Positions 13,953 through 20,754 of a stretch of 21,305 nucleotides of DNA are shown one piece after another. A model generated the notes under the pieces. The model did not search any database. It saw only the letters and a list, made by a program, of their open reading frames with translations, and was not told where the DNA came from. The position numbers and the translations under genes were made by a program. Location of the stretch: positions 1-21,305 of the IMG/VR virus record IMGVR_UViG_3300009285_006881; one strand, written 5' to 3'. Within the stretch, counting starts at the first letter, position 1. Each line of letters begins with the position of its first letter. The DNA comes from a virus.

Positions 13953-15923
13953 ATGTCCCAGTACCCGCAGCCCACCGAAGATACCCGCTTTGCCTCCGTG
14001 CTCGGGACCGATCCGATATCGGGCGAGCCAACCAGGGCCGCACTCAGCGCCGGTCGGCGCAATACCGGATGGCTGCACGACGAGTTCTTGCCCGGCAACG
14101 GGGCGAACACGCTCGCCTACGCCTCGCACGTCTGGCGGCTGTACCTCCAGGCGCATGCGATCCGGGTCGCCTCACGCATGGTCGGCGCTCTCGATTCGGA
14201 CCCGGACGGCACCGAGTACCTGGGCGACGGACTGGCGGACAACGTGCCGATCCAGGCGGCCATCGACTCGACGATGGACACGCACGGGATCACCGGCGTG
14301 GTGGCTGGCGCGGGCGGGACACTCACGATCGCGGGTGATCGCGTTGACGACTTTCACGTCGGCCGCACGTTCCACGTCGAGGGCTCGACGGGCAACGACG
14401 GCGCCTACGTCGTGACGGGCGTGGCCCTCGCGGCCGGCGATACTGTGCTGACCGTGGCGAACGTGCCCGACGCCACGGTGGATGGCGACGTAATGCTCTA
14501 CCGGGGCGGCGTGGTGCAGTTGAGCGAGGGGCTGTTCACGCTGACGGCCGGGATAGTCCTGCGACGAAACGTCACTCTGCGGGGTGCAGGCAAGCGCCGG
14601 ACGGTCCTGCGCGTGGCCGGCGCGAGCGAGGTGGGCGGCGATGCTGCCGATTTTATCGTCATCAGCGCGTCAAGCACCGATCATGTCGGCGTCGAGTGCC
14701 TCACGGTGGACGGCAACGGCGGCGATCTCGCTATCCACGGCAACGACGGGATTGAGTTCTCCACGGTGGACGCCGGTGTGCTGCGGGAGGTCGAGGTCTT
14801 CAGGTGCCATTCCATCGGGGCGCCCGGAGCCGAAGGCATCGGGGTGCGCGTGAGTTCGACATGCACGGGCATCGTCCTCGACGACGTCGCGGCCGAGGAC
14901 TGCGATACCTACGGCCTCCTGATCGGCGGATCCGGTCATCGCGCGCGGGGGCTGTCGGCCATCGGCTGTGACTATGAGGGATGCTCGTGGAGCGCCGACG
15001 CAAGCGACCTCGACGGATACTTCTCGTCAGGGTGCGCCGGCGGCATCCAGATCGACGCGACCGAGTCGACGTTTCGGCACATGCGCACGACGGCCGCTGT
15101 GGCGCCGTTGCCTCACGGGATCGTCATCAGCGGCGCCGCGGCGCGCTGCGACTTCTCCGACTGCTGGTCCTACGCCAACGACGGGCACGGGTTCTACGAC
15201 ACCAGCTCGGTCGGAGAGCACACCTTCGCGCGCTGTCGTGCGACCGACAACCTCGACGGGGGATTCGTCAGCGACGATGGTGGGCGCAACCACTACGTCA
15301 CTTGCACCGCCAGCGGCAACACGGCTGACGGGTTCGAGCAGGCAGCAGGCAGCGACGGTCTCAACTCGTGGGTCGACTGCCTCGCCAAGGACAACGGCGT
15401 CAACGGCTGGCTGCTCACCGCGGGCACGAAGAACCGCCTCGTCAACTGCCGAGCGGAAGGCAACGCAGCATGGGGCGTCAAGAGCTACGGAGCGAAGACG
15501 ACCTTCACCGGCTGCGTGGCCGAGGGCAACGGCGAGGAAGGCGTGTTGCTCAGCACGGGCGCGGAGCAGAAGTGGCTTGGCGGGCGCATCGATGAGAACG
15601 ACAAGGGCGGGATCTGGCTACACCAGAGCGACGAGTCCGAGGTGCGCGACTGCCATCTGACCGACAACGGCCAGACCGGCGCCGATGCCTACGACGCGAT
15701 CGTGGTCGAGGACGCCGACCAGTGCGGGGTGGTCGGGAACACCTTAAGCCAGCACGGCGCTGGCATCCGGTACGGGGTCAACCTGCTAACGACTGCCCAG
15801 AACGTGAAGTTCTACGGCAACCAGATCGCGGCGGGCGCCACGGGCGCTTACAACGTGGGCGGCGTTGCGACAACGTTCTCCATGGGCATCGATGTCGCCG
15901 TAGCGAATCTCACATGGTGGTAG
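13953..15923 (+). CDS. Tailspike / receptor-binding protein, right-handed beta-helix, with inserted module
   Basis: 656 residues, ATG 13953 behind a good AGGAG site. Residues 1-105 are a putative virion-binding head (TRFASVLGTDPISGEPTRAA, WRLYLQAHAI) and end in the classic DNVPIQAAIDS start of pectate-lyase-3-like folds. The continuation GGVVQLSEGLFTL, VLRRNVTLRGAGKRRTVLR (186-220) is the usual next part, but residues 113-185 of the recurrent module have been placed between them. From about 220 to 620 lie parallel beta-helix coils of about 23 residues with a regular cysteine ladder (C404, 428, 451, 476, 499, 521, 567, 591) and repeated [AR].GN/DN turns. Such proteins bind, and often cut, surface polysaccharide; no catalytic residues can be assigned here. 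It likely determines host range. Confidence 0.88.
   Translation: MSQYPQPTEDTRFASVLGTDPISGEPTRAALSAGRRNTGWLHDEFLPGNGANTLAYASHVWRLYLQAHAIRVASRMVGALDSDPDGTEYLGDGLADNVPIQAAIDSTMDTHGITGVVAGAGGTLTIAGDRVDDFHVGRTFHVEGSTGNDGAYVVTGVALAAGDTVLTVANVPDATVDGDVMLYRGGVVQLSEGLFTLTAGIVLRRNVTLRGAGKRRTVLRVAGASEVGGDAADFIVISASSTDHVGVECLTVDGNGGDLAIHGNDGIEFSTVDAGVLREVEVFRCHSIGAPGAEGIGVRVSSTCTGIVLDDVAAEDCDTYGLLIGGSGHRARGLSAIGCDYEGCSWSADASDLDGYFSSGCAGGIQIDATESTFRHMRTTAAVAPLPHGIVISGAAARCDFSDCWSYANDGHGFYDTSSVGEHTFARCRATDNLDGGFVSDDGGRNHYVTCTASGNTADGFEQAAGSDGLNSWVDCLAKDNGVNGWLLTAGTKNRLVNCRAEGNAAWGVKSYGAKTTFTGCVAEGNGEEGVLLSTGAEQKWLGGRIDENDKGGIWLHQSDESEVRDCHLTDNGQTGADAYDAIVVEDADQCGVVGNTLSQHGAGIRYGVNLLTTAQNVKFYGNQIAAGATGAYNVGGVATTFSMGIDVAVANLTWW
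14289..14507 (+). repeat. Recurrent virion beta module, copy in tailspike
   Basis: Residues 113-185. GGTLTIAGDRVDDFHVGRTF, VEGSTGNDGAYVVTGVA, VLTVANVPDATVDGDVMLY: very close to sheath copy 1, including 23 identical bases (14463-14485 with 1583-1605). Confidence 0.9.
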
Positions 15924-15939
15924 CGAGCGAGGGACACAG

Positions 15940-16182
15940 ATGGCTCACGAGACCGATGACCCGACGACCGAGCGCGTAAATGTCGCGGCGCCCGCCGCCA
16001 TCCCGCGCGGACGCAATCGGCGCCCGCCGTTGCCACCCGCGGCGGTCACGGTGCCCGTCGAATGCGGTCCGATCGACCTGCCCGACGGCAGCCGCGTTGT
16101 GGTCGTGTTTGTCCACCCCGACCGCGCCAAGGCGGTCCGCTACGCTGCTGACGGGCGCCTCCTCAGGTCGAGCGGGCTCTAG
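15940..16182 (+). CDS. Small hypothetical protein after the tailspike
   Basis: 80 residues, ATG 15940, 16 bases after the tailspike stop, with a GAGGGA-type ribosome site at 15930-15935. A disordered basic/Pro-rich start (RVNVAAPAAIPRGRNRRPPL) leads to a short strand region VECGPIDLPDGSRVVVVFV and HPDRAKAVRYAADGRLLRS. I recognise no family. It is the last gene of the tail operon. Its TAG stop shares a CTAG with the stop of the convergent minus-strand gene. A small tail fiber accessory or assembly protein is possible but not shown. Confidence 0.55.
   Translation: MAHETDDPTTERVNVAAPAAIPRGRNRRPPLPPAAVTVPVECGPIDLPDGSRVVVVFVHPDRAKAVRYAADGRLLRSSGL
16179..16182. other. Shared CTAG: overlapping stop codons of convergent operons
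   Basis: The palindrome CTAG contains the plus-strand TAG (16180-16182) and the minus-strand TAG (16181-16179). There is no space for a terminator between the two operons. Confidence 0.9.
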
Positions 16183-16598
16183 CGAGGCCGCGCCACATCT
16201 GCGCCGTGACGCCGCAATTTGCCCAGCGCGAGACCCTCCATCTGGCGAATCCTCTCGCGGGTGACGTTGAGCAACTCTCCCGCGTCCTCCAGCGTTACGC
16301 CGTCCCGTGCTGCCACGTCCAGCGCGCACGTCTCGCTGAGTTGAGTCGGGTCGCGGTCCGGAAAGTTCAGCTTGATCGTTCCGGTGTCGCGCATCACGTC
16401 GAGGAACAGATGATGGCGGCAGGAGACGAATGGGCATGGCCGAAGCCCGTCCACGCAATCAGCTCGCGTTCGCGGCCGGGCGGTTGCCACGTCAACGTGG
16501 GCAAGGCGAGCACCGGCGCGCATCTCGGTCGCGCTCAGTGATCTGTGGCCGGGGATAGTGACTGGCCGGTCGCCGCGCTGGCGCTTCCGGCGTGCCAT
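16179..16598 (-). CDS. Sigma-70 region-4-like HTH protein with a cysteine cluster
   Basis: 139 residues from ATG 16598, which overlaps the previous gene's stop (TGATG on the minus strand); further upstream starts would run into that gene. The C-terminal part VTLEDAGELLNVTRERIRQM, EGLALGKLRR (101-130) has the sigma-70 region 4 helix-turn-helix pattern (TLEEIG..L.VTRERIRQIE..AL.KLR) that reads -35 elements. Regions 1-3 are absent, so it cannot be a full sigma factor. In front lie C48, C55, C60 with H62-H63 (RADC, RPCPFVSCRHH) and C91, which could bind zinc, and IKLNFPD. I recall similar CPFVSCRHH / SIKLNFP proteins in myxobacteria and phages, but cannot verify. A DNA-binding regulator or an RNA-polymerase partner is likely. 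Confidence 0.72.
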   Translation of the reverse strand: MARRKRQRGDRPVTIPGHRSLSATEMRAGARLAHVDVATARPRTRADCVDGLRPCPFVSCRHHLFLDVMRDTGTIKLNFPDRDPTQLSETCALDVAARDGVTLEDAGELLNVTRERIRQMEGLALGKLRRHGADVARPR

Positions 16599-18904
16599 CA
16601 GGTCGTCCAGATGTACGTCGGCGTCCGGCCACGGCAGGTCGGCTGCCCCGCGTAACCGGCGCTGACCAGCCACGCGCTCGCCCGCGCGAACTCAGCGTCC
16701 GTCGCGAGCTCGACGCAGAGCACCGGGTGTTGCTCCCGCAGGATGCGCGCCGCGCTTCGGAGCACGGCATCCTGCGCGCCCTCCACGTCGATCTTGAGCA
16801 CGCCGACCGGACCGCAGATCAGATCGTCAAGCCGCACGCAGCGGACATCGCCGCCGCCTGCGACGGCCGACATGCCGAGGTTGCCAGCCGGGCCATCGTC
16901 GACTCGGACTGATTGCCACAGGTCATGGACGGCGGCCTCAAGGACGACGACAGGGACGCGCGCATGGTGCGCGAGGTTGGCGCGCAGCAGGACGGCGGAC
17001 GCTGCGCGAGGCTCGATAGCGACCACGCTGGTTGCCTGCTTCGCGAGCGCCGCAAACGGCACGGCATGCGTGCCGACGTAGGCACCCACGTCGATCCACG
17101 CGCCCGGCCGGCCGGACTCCAGTAGGATGCCGATCACGTCGGACTCGTACCACGCGCCGTCCATGAGGCGGCCGACATGGTCGCCCGCGAACACCTGCAT
17201 CTCCGCGCGCCAGTCGCCCAGGAGTGCCGTGACGGTCGCGTGGCCGTTCGCGCGTGGCGATATCGCCAGCGGACGCCGTTGGCGGCGGCGTTGCGACGAC
17301 GGGCTCAGCGCGCCGGGCCGGGGCGACTCGGTAACGCTCTCCAGGAATACCATTCTGCCCACGTCGGCATCGTCTACGTGGTCGCCAGCAACGGTGGCGG
17401 TCCCGTGCGCGCACGAGACGACCGGCAAGACGGGCGTGGGCGCGTGCCGCACGGCCGCTGGCGCAGTGGCGTGGACCGTCCACTCGCCCAGCGACGCGAC
17501 CACCTCTGTCTGGCGCGCGCTCGTGTCGCGGGCGCTGCCGTCACGCCGCTTGCAGGCGCGGTAGATGCCGCCGGCCTGCACCTCGGCGCAGTGGGTCAGC
17601 CAGTCGGCGCTGTGCGCGACGCATACCACCGGCACGCGCTGCCGCTGGCATGCCACGCCCAGCCAGATGTCCGCCATGTTCGCCTCCGGGAAGTCGGCCG
17701 GCGACAGGCTGATCGTGCTCGCATGGTAGGCGCAGCAGGACGTGGCGACCAAATGGACTGGCAGATCCTCGGCGACGCCAAGCGCAGAGTGGAACACGTC
17801 GCGGCTGCCGTAGTACCCGCCTGGCCCGAGCGGATGGTGCAGAGTGACGCCGTGGACGCCGACGACGGCACGCCTGCCGTACCGCTCGATGGATGCGACC
17901 ATGCCCGCCGCGTAGTCCGGCGGAAACACGATGTCGTCGTCGCAGACCATGTGGTAGCCGGCCACGTCAGCCGACCACCAGAACTTGCGCGCGTCGCCGA
18001 GGTCGCCGTGGTCCTGGCTGGTCGCCACGCGCACGCGCGGATGGTCGAGGAAGTCGGGCACGTCCGAGTAGCCGTTGAGGAACACACGCACGATGTCCAC
18101 CTGCGGCAGCAGCGACTCGACTGCCCGGCGCAGCGCATCGCGCCGTTCGGGGATCGAGCACAGCGAGGCGGACACCATCTCAGCCGGCCCGGGCGGCGCA
18201 ACCTCGATGGGCTTGTGCAGTGCGAAGGGCGGCAGGTGGCCGTTCATGACGCTTTGCCTGTCGGGCGGGTGCCAGACCATCGAGCGGTCGGTGTGGTAGA
18301 GCGTGCGGCCGGCGTCGACCAATCGCCGCGACATCTGCGCACCGGTCCCAGATCCGCGCGTGGCGCGACACCGGCGGATCGGATCCATGCGCCATTCCAG
18401 CGCGTCCATCGTGGAGCGCGGCGCGAGATAGGTCTGGTCCACCCACTGCGTCTGGACCACCTCGCCGAGCGGCACCGGCTCGAAGTCCGTCCACCCGATG
18501 TTCCCGAGTTGCGACGTGGCTCGCCAGAGCGCGAGCGTCGCCTTGCGCGGATCGTCGATGCTGTGCCACAGCCACCATGCCTGCGCGATGCAGTCGGGTA
18601 GGATGCGGTGGTCGTCATCGAGGCGCAGCAGGTAGTCGTCGGCGGCCATGCGCTCGCGCAGCCAAGCGAAGACCTCGCTTTGCAGGATGGCGTATCCTTC
18701 GCGCCCGTGCGGCGCGCTCGTGCGCTGGTATGTCCAACCCGGAAACGCGGCGATGAACGCACGCACCGGCGCGTAGTCGGCCAGGCTGGCGTCGTCTACG
18801 ACGTGGACGATGAACGCCGGGCAGACGCGCTGGCGCGACAAGTCGCGCAGCAACCAAAGCATGCGGTCGGGCCGCTGGTGCGTGCAGACGACGACGTGGA
18901 TCAC
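16598..18904 (-). CDS. Trifunctional fusion: glycosyltransferase, glycosyltransferase, FkbM methyltransferase
   Basis: 768 residues from GTG 18904, with AGGAGG (18916-18911) six bases upstream and a GTGA overlap with the previous gene; the open frame further upstream is Arg-rich shadow. Domain 1 (about 1-235) is GT-A-like: VVVCTHQRPDRM 4-15, VVDDAS 35-40 and a metal-binding LRLDDDH at 93-99. Domain 2 (about 243-440) is another GT-A: SLCSIPERRDAL 248-259, FLNGY 275-279, GDLGDARKFWW and CDDDIVFPPDY 321-331. Domain 3 (about 570-760) is an FkbM-type methyltransferase: WIDVGAYVGTHAVPF 603-617, AIEPRAASAVLLRANL 629-644 and VLKIDVEGAQDAVL 702-715. A linker (about 480-565) holds a degenerate copy of the virion module. 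It probably transfers and O-methylates sugars; the acceptor is unknown. Confidence 0.82.
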   Translation of the reverse strand: MIHVVVCTHQRPDRMLWLLRDLSRQRVCPAFIVHVVDDASLADYAPVRAFIAAFPGWTYQRTSAPHGREGYAILQSEVFAWLRERMAADDYLLRLDDDHRILPDCIAQAWWLWHSIDDPRKATLALWRATSQLGNIGWTDFEPVPLGEVVQTQWVDQTYLAPRSTMDALEWRMDPIRRCRATRGSGTGAQMSRRLVDAGRTLYHTDRSMVWHPPDRQSVMNGHLPPFALHKPIEVAPPGPAEMVSASLCSIPERRDALRRAVESLLPQVDIVRVFLNGYSDVPDFLDHPRVRVATSQDHGDLGDARKFWWSADVAGYHMVCDDDIVFPPDYAAGMVASIERYGRRAVVGVHGVTLHHPLGPGGYYGSRDVFHSALGVAEDLPVHLVATSCCAYHASTISLSPADFPEANMADIWLGVACQRQRVPVVCVAHSADWLTHCAEVQAGGIYRACKRRDGSARDTSARQTEVVASLGEWTVHATAPAAVRHAPTPVLPVVSCAHGTATVAGDHVDDADVGRMVFLESVTESPRPGALSPSSQRRRQRRPLAISPRANGHATVTALLGDWRAEMQVFAGDHVGRLMDGAWYESDVIGILLESGRPGAWIDVGAYVGTHAVPFAALAKQATSVVAIEPRAASAVLLRANLAHHARVPVVVLEAAVHDLWQSVRVDDGPAGNLGMSAVAGGGDVRCVRLDDLICGPVGVLKIDVEGAQDAVLRSAARILREQHPVLCVELATDAEFARASAWLVSAGYAGQPTCRGRTPTYIWTT
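17339..17407 (-). repeat. Degenerate half-copy of the virion beta module in the glycosyltransferase linker
   Basis: Residues 500-522: GTATVAGDHVDDADVGRMVF LE aligns with the tailspike's GTLTIAGDRVDDFHVGRTFHVE. The second half (STGNDG.Y.V) is absent and replaced by an Arg/Pro-rich stretch. Confidence 0.5.
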
Positions 18905-20079
18905 GATGCGCCTCCTGGCCGGCGGCAGACGGTGAGCCCGGACGAGTGCGCGTTTAGCACCTCGAATCCGGCGGCGATGTAGCGGTCGTTCCAGTCGCGC
19001 CCGGGCGCCCAGACGTGGCCGTGATCGCCGGGCGGGTCGAGTCGCGCGGTGGTGATGCCCACGATGGGCACGTCGAGATATGCGAGCCCGCCCGGGCGCA
19101 GGAGTCGGAAGCACTCGCGGATCGCGGCATCTGCGTCAACGATGTGCTCCAGCACGTGCGAGGCGACGATCGTGCCGAATGACTCCGCCGGCAGCCTGGT
19201 GTGCGTAAGGTCGGCGGTCACGTTCATGCCGTGCCGAGCATCGATATCGAGCGTGACGTATCGGGCGCCGAACGCGCGGCGAACGATGGATTCCTTGACG
19301 GCGACCTCGGGCGCCACGTGGAGGATCGGTCCCGACAGCCCGTGTCGCCGGGTCATCAGCACCATGCGGCGGTGCCGGCGTAGCGCGCCGCAGTCGCGGC
19401 AGCGCTCGTACTCGCGCCCGCGGTACGCGCTGGCCGCGCGGTGCGACCCGCACACGACACAGCGGACAGCCCATCCGTTGCCGTCCACGTGGATGGATCC
19501 GAAGTCGTCGCCGAGCACTGCGCGCACCGCACGGCGCACCGGGTAGTCCTTCTCAGGCGCCCAATCCCAGTCGTCGCCCACCAGCGCCGTATCCGGGAAT
19601 GCGGCGAGAATGGCCCGGGTCTCGGCGACCGTGGCGTTGTACCCGTGGCTGGAATCGAGGTAGACCAGCGCCGGTGCAACGCCCTCTCGCGCGCACTCGG
19701 CGATGGCCGCGAGCGTATGCGCCTGCATCGGGATCAGCCGCGCACGATGGGCGCCGCAGTTGACCAGGAACGTCTCGCGAACGCCGGCATCGACCACCGG
19801 CAGCAGGTGCGGGTGGCGCGACGCGATCCACGGTCGGATGATCGCGGCGTCCCAGTGGTCGACCGCGATCACCGTTGCCATGGGCGCGTTCGCCAGCAGG
19901 TGTCGGGTGCTCTTGCCGAGCCACGCCCCGAGCTCGAGGATCGCGCCGTCGCCGACGATCTGACAGGCGTCCGTCAGGATGCGCGCCGTGCCCTCGTCCA
20001 GCCACCCGTGGTCGACTCGCGGGACATCTGGGCGCACGGACGGCCAAGGGTGAGCGTCGCGAAGCGTGGCGAGTGACAT
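18901..20079 (-). CDS. Two-domain methyltransferase joined by a zinc ribbon
   Basis: 392 residues from ATG 20079; an in-frame GTG at 20097 is an alternative, and the sequence further upstream is shadow of the divergent gene. Domain 1 (about 20-200) is a class I SAM methyltransferase of the type 24/CmcI-like kind: ILELGAWLGKST 47-58, VDHWDAA 73-79, LDSSHGY 141-147, VGDDWDW 167-173. Residues 207-230 form a zinc ribbon (CVVC...CRDC, C207, C210, C227, C230). Domain 2 (about 245-390) is a methyltransferase-11-like enzyme: ILHVAPE 252-258, TLDID 276-280, ADLTHTRLPAESFGTIVASH and VLEHI 289-313, LRPGG 327-331. Both SAM motifs look intact. It is first in the minus operon, overlapping the glycosyltransferase fusion by four bases, so it likely acts on the same glycan. 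Confidence 0.8.
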   Translation of the reverse strand: MSLATLRDAHPWPSVRPDVPRVDHGWLDEGTARILTDACQIVGDGAILELGAWLGKSTRHLLANAPMATVIAVDHWDAAIIRPWIASRHPHLLPVVDAGVRETFLVNCGAHRARLIPMQAHTLAAIAECAREGVAPALVYLDSSHGYNATVAETRAILAAFPDTALVGDDWDWAPEKDYPVRRAVRAVLGDDFGSIHVDGNGWAVRCVVCGSHRAASAYRGREYERCRDCGALRRHRRMVLMTRRHGLSGPILHVAPEVAVKESIVRRAFGARYVTLDIDARHGMNVTADLTHTRLPAESFGTIVASHVLEHIVDADAAIRECFRLLRPGGLAYLDVPIVGITTARLDPPGDHGHVWAPGRDWNDRYIAAGFEVLNAHSSGLTVCRRPGGAS

Positions 20080-20128
20080 TTGCCCGGAGGCTACCACGCT
20101 TGACAGCGCATATGGACCCTCCGAAGCT
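20080..20128. promoter_or_regulatory. Divergent intergenic region, likely two-way control
   Basis: 49 bp separate the starts of the minus modification operon and the plus receiver-domain gene. It holds a perfect TTGACA (20100-20105, plus strand) but no convincing -10 at 16-18 nt, and a 6 bp inverted repeat CGGAGG (20085-20090) / CCTCCG (20118-20123) that could be an operator. Confidence 0.35.
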
Positions 20129-20716
20129 ATGGCGGTGCGCGTCCTCCTGGTCGACGACAACCCCGCGATGGCCGCGGCCGTGCGCCGCGCGCTGCCGGAG
20201 GCGGAAGTCCTGTCGAGCCTGTCACCGGTGGACGCCTCGAGCGCGACCGGATGCGACGCGGCGATCGTGGATCTCGTGCTGGGCGACGGCCGGCACGGGC
20301 TCGACGTGGCGCGGGAGATCGCGCGGGTCTGCCGGGTTGTCGTGATCAGCGGGCACCAGCGGCCGCACGGGTGCGAGTTCCCGTTTCTGGCGAAGCCGTT
20401 CGCTGCCGGCGAGTTGCGCCGCGCGTTGGGATTGACGGAGCGCGCGCCGTCGCCTATCGTGTCGGAAGTGCCCGTGACACTTACCTCGCCAGCGTCCCCG
20501 TCGAACATCCTGACAGCGGTGTTCACGCTGCTGATCGCGACGCTCGGCTACTGGGCGGCGCGCAACGACACCCGTATTGACGACGTGGCCGGCGAGCAGC
20601 AGCAGGTATCGAAGGAGGTCGCGGAGGTCCGCGGGCTGCTGCGCGGGCAACTGTCCGCGATCGACAAGCGGCTTGAGCGCATCGAGGACAGCCTCGCCGA
20701 GAAGCGCGCGCCGTAG
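20129..20716 (+). CDS. Receiver domain fused to a transmembrane segment and coiled coil
   Basis: 195 residues from ATG 20129; an in-frame ATG at 20066 lies inside the divergent region and its extra residues do not look like a receiver start. Residues 1-101 are a response-regulator receiver domain: VRVLLVDDNP with acidic D9-D10, phospho-acceptor D48 in AAIVDLVLGDG, S74 in VVISGHQ and K89-P90 in FLAKPF, so phosphorylation is possible. A 25-residue linker leads to one transmembrane segment (about 127-143, ILTAVFTLLIATLGYWA), then a charged coiled coil (about 150-192, with VSKEVAEVRGLLRGQLSAID). No DNA-binding or enzymatic output domain is present. TM plus coiled coil recalls small phage lysis proteins. 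An internal GTG at 20474 behind GGAAG would give an 80-residue membrane protein alone. No kinase is in the window. The role is unknown. Confidence 0.8.
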   Translation: MAVRVLLVDDNPAMAAAVRRALPEAEVLSSLSPVDASSATGCDAAIVDLVLGDGRHGLDVAREIARVCRVVVISGHQRPHGCEFPFLAKPFAAGELRRALGLTERAPSPIVSEVPVTLTSPASPSNILTAVFTLLIATLGYWAARNDTRIDDVAGEQQQVSKEVAEVRGLLRGQLSAIDKRLERIEDSLAEKRAP

Positions 20717-20754
20717 GGTAGACAGGCGCACCCGCGCTGTGGCACCCTGGGTCC

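Noticed and set aside
18905-19114. N-terminal extension of the glycosyltransferase fusion up to 19114
   Set aside because: The extra 70 residues are Arg-rich shadow of the upstream methyltransferase gene; GTG 18904 has AGGAGG and a GTGA overlap.
20091-20111. Short leader peptide on the minus strand (ATG 20111, preceded by GGAGG)
   Set aside because: Only six codons, not in frame with the methyltransferase gene and without attenuator-like structure; probably chance.
20066-20128. Upstream ATG 20066 as start of the receiver-domain protein
   Set aside because: It would overlap the divergent gene's start, and receiver domains begin right at VRVLLVDDN, one residue after ATG 20129.
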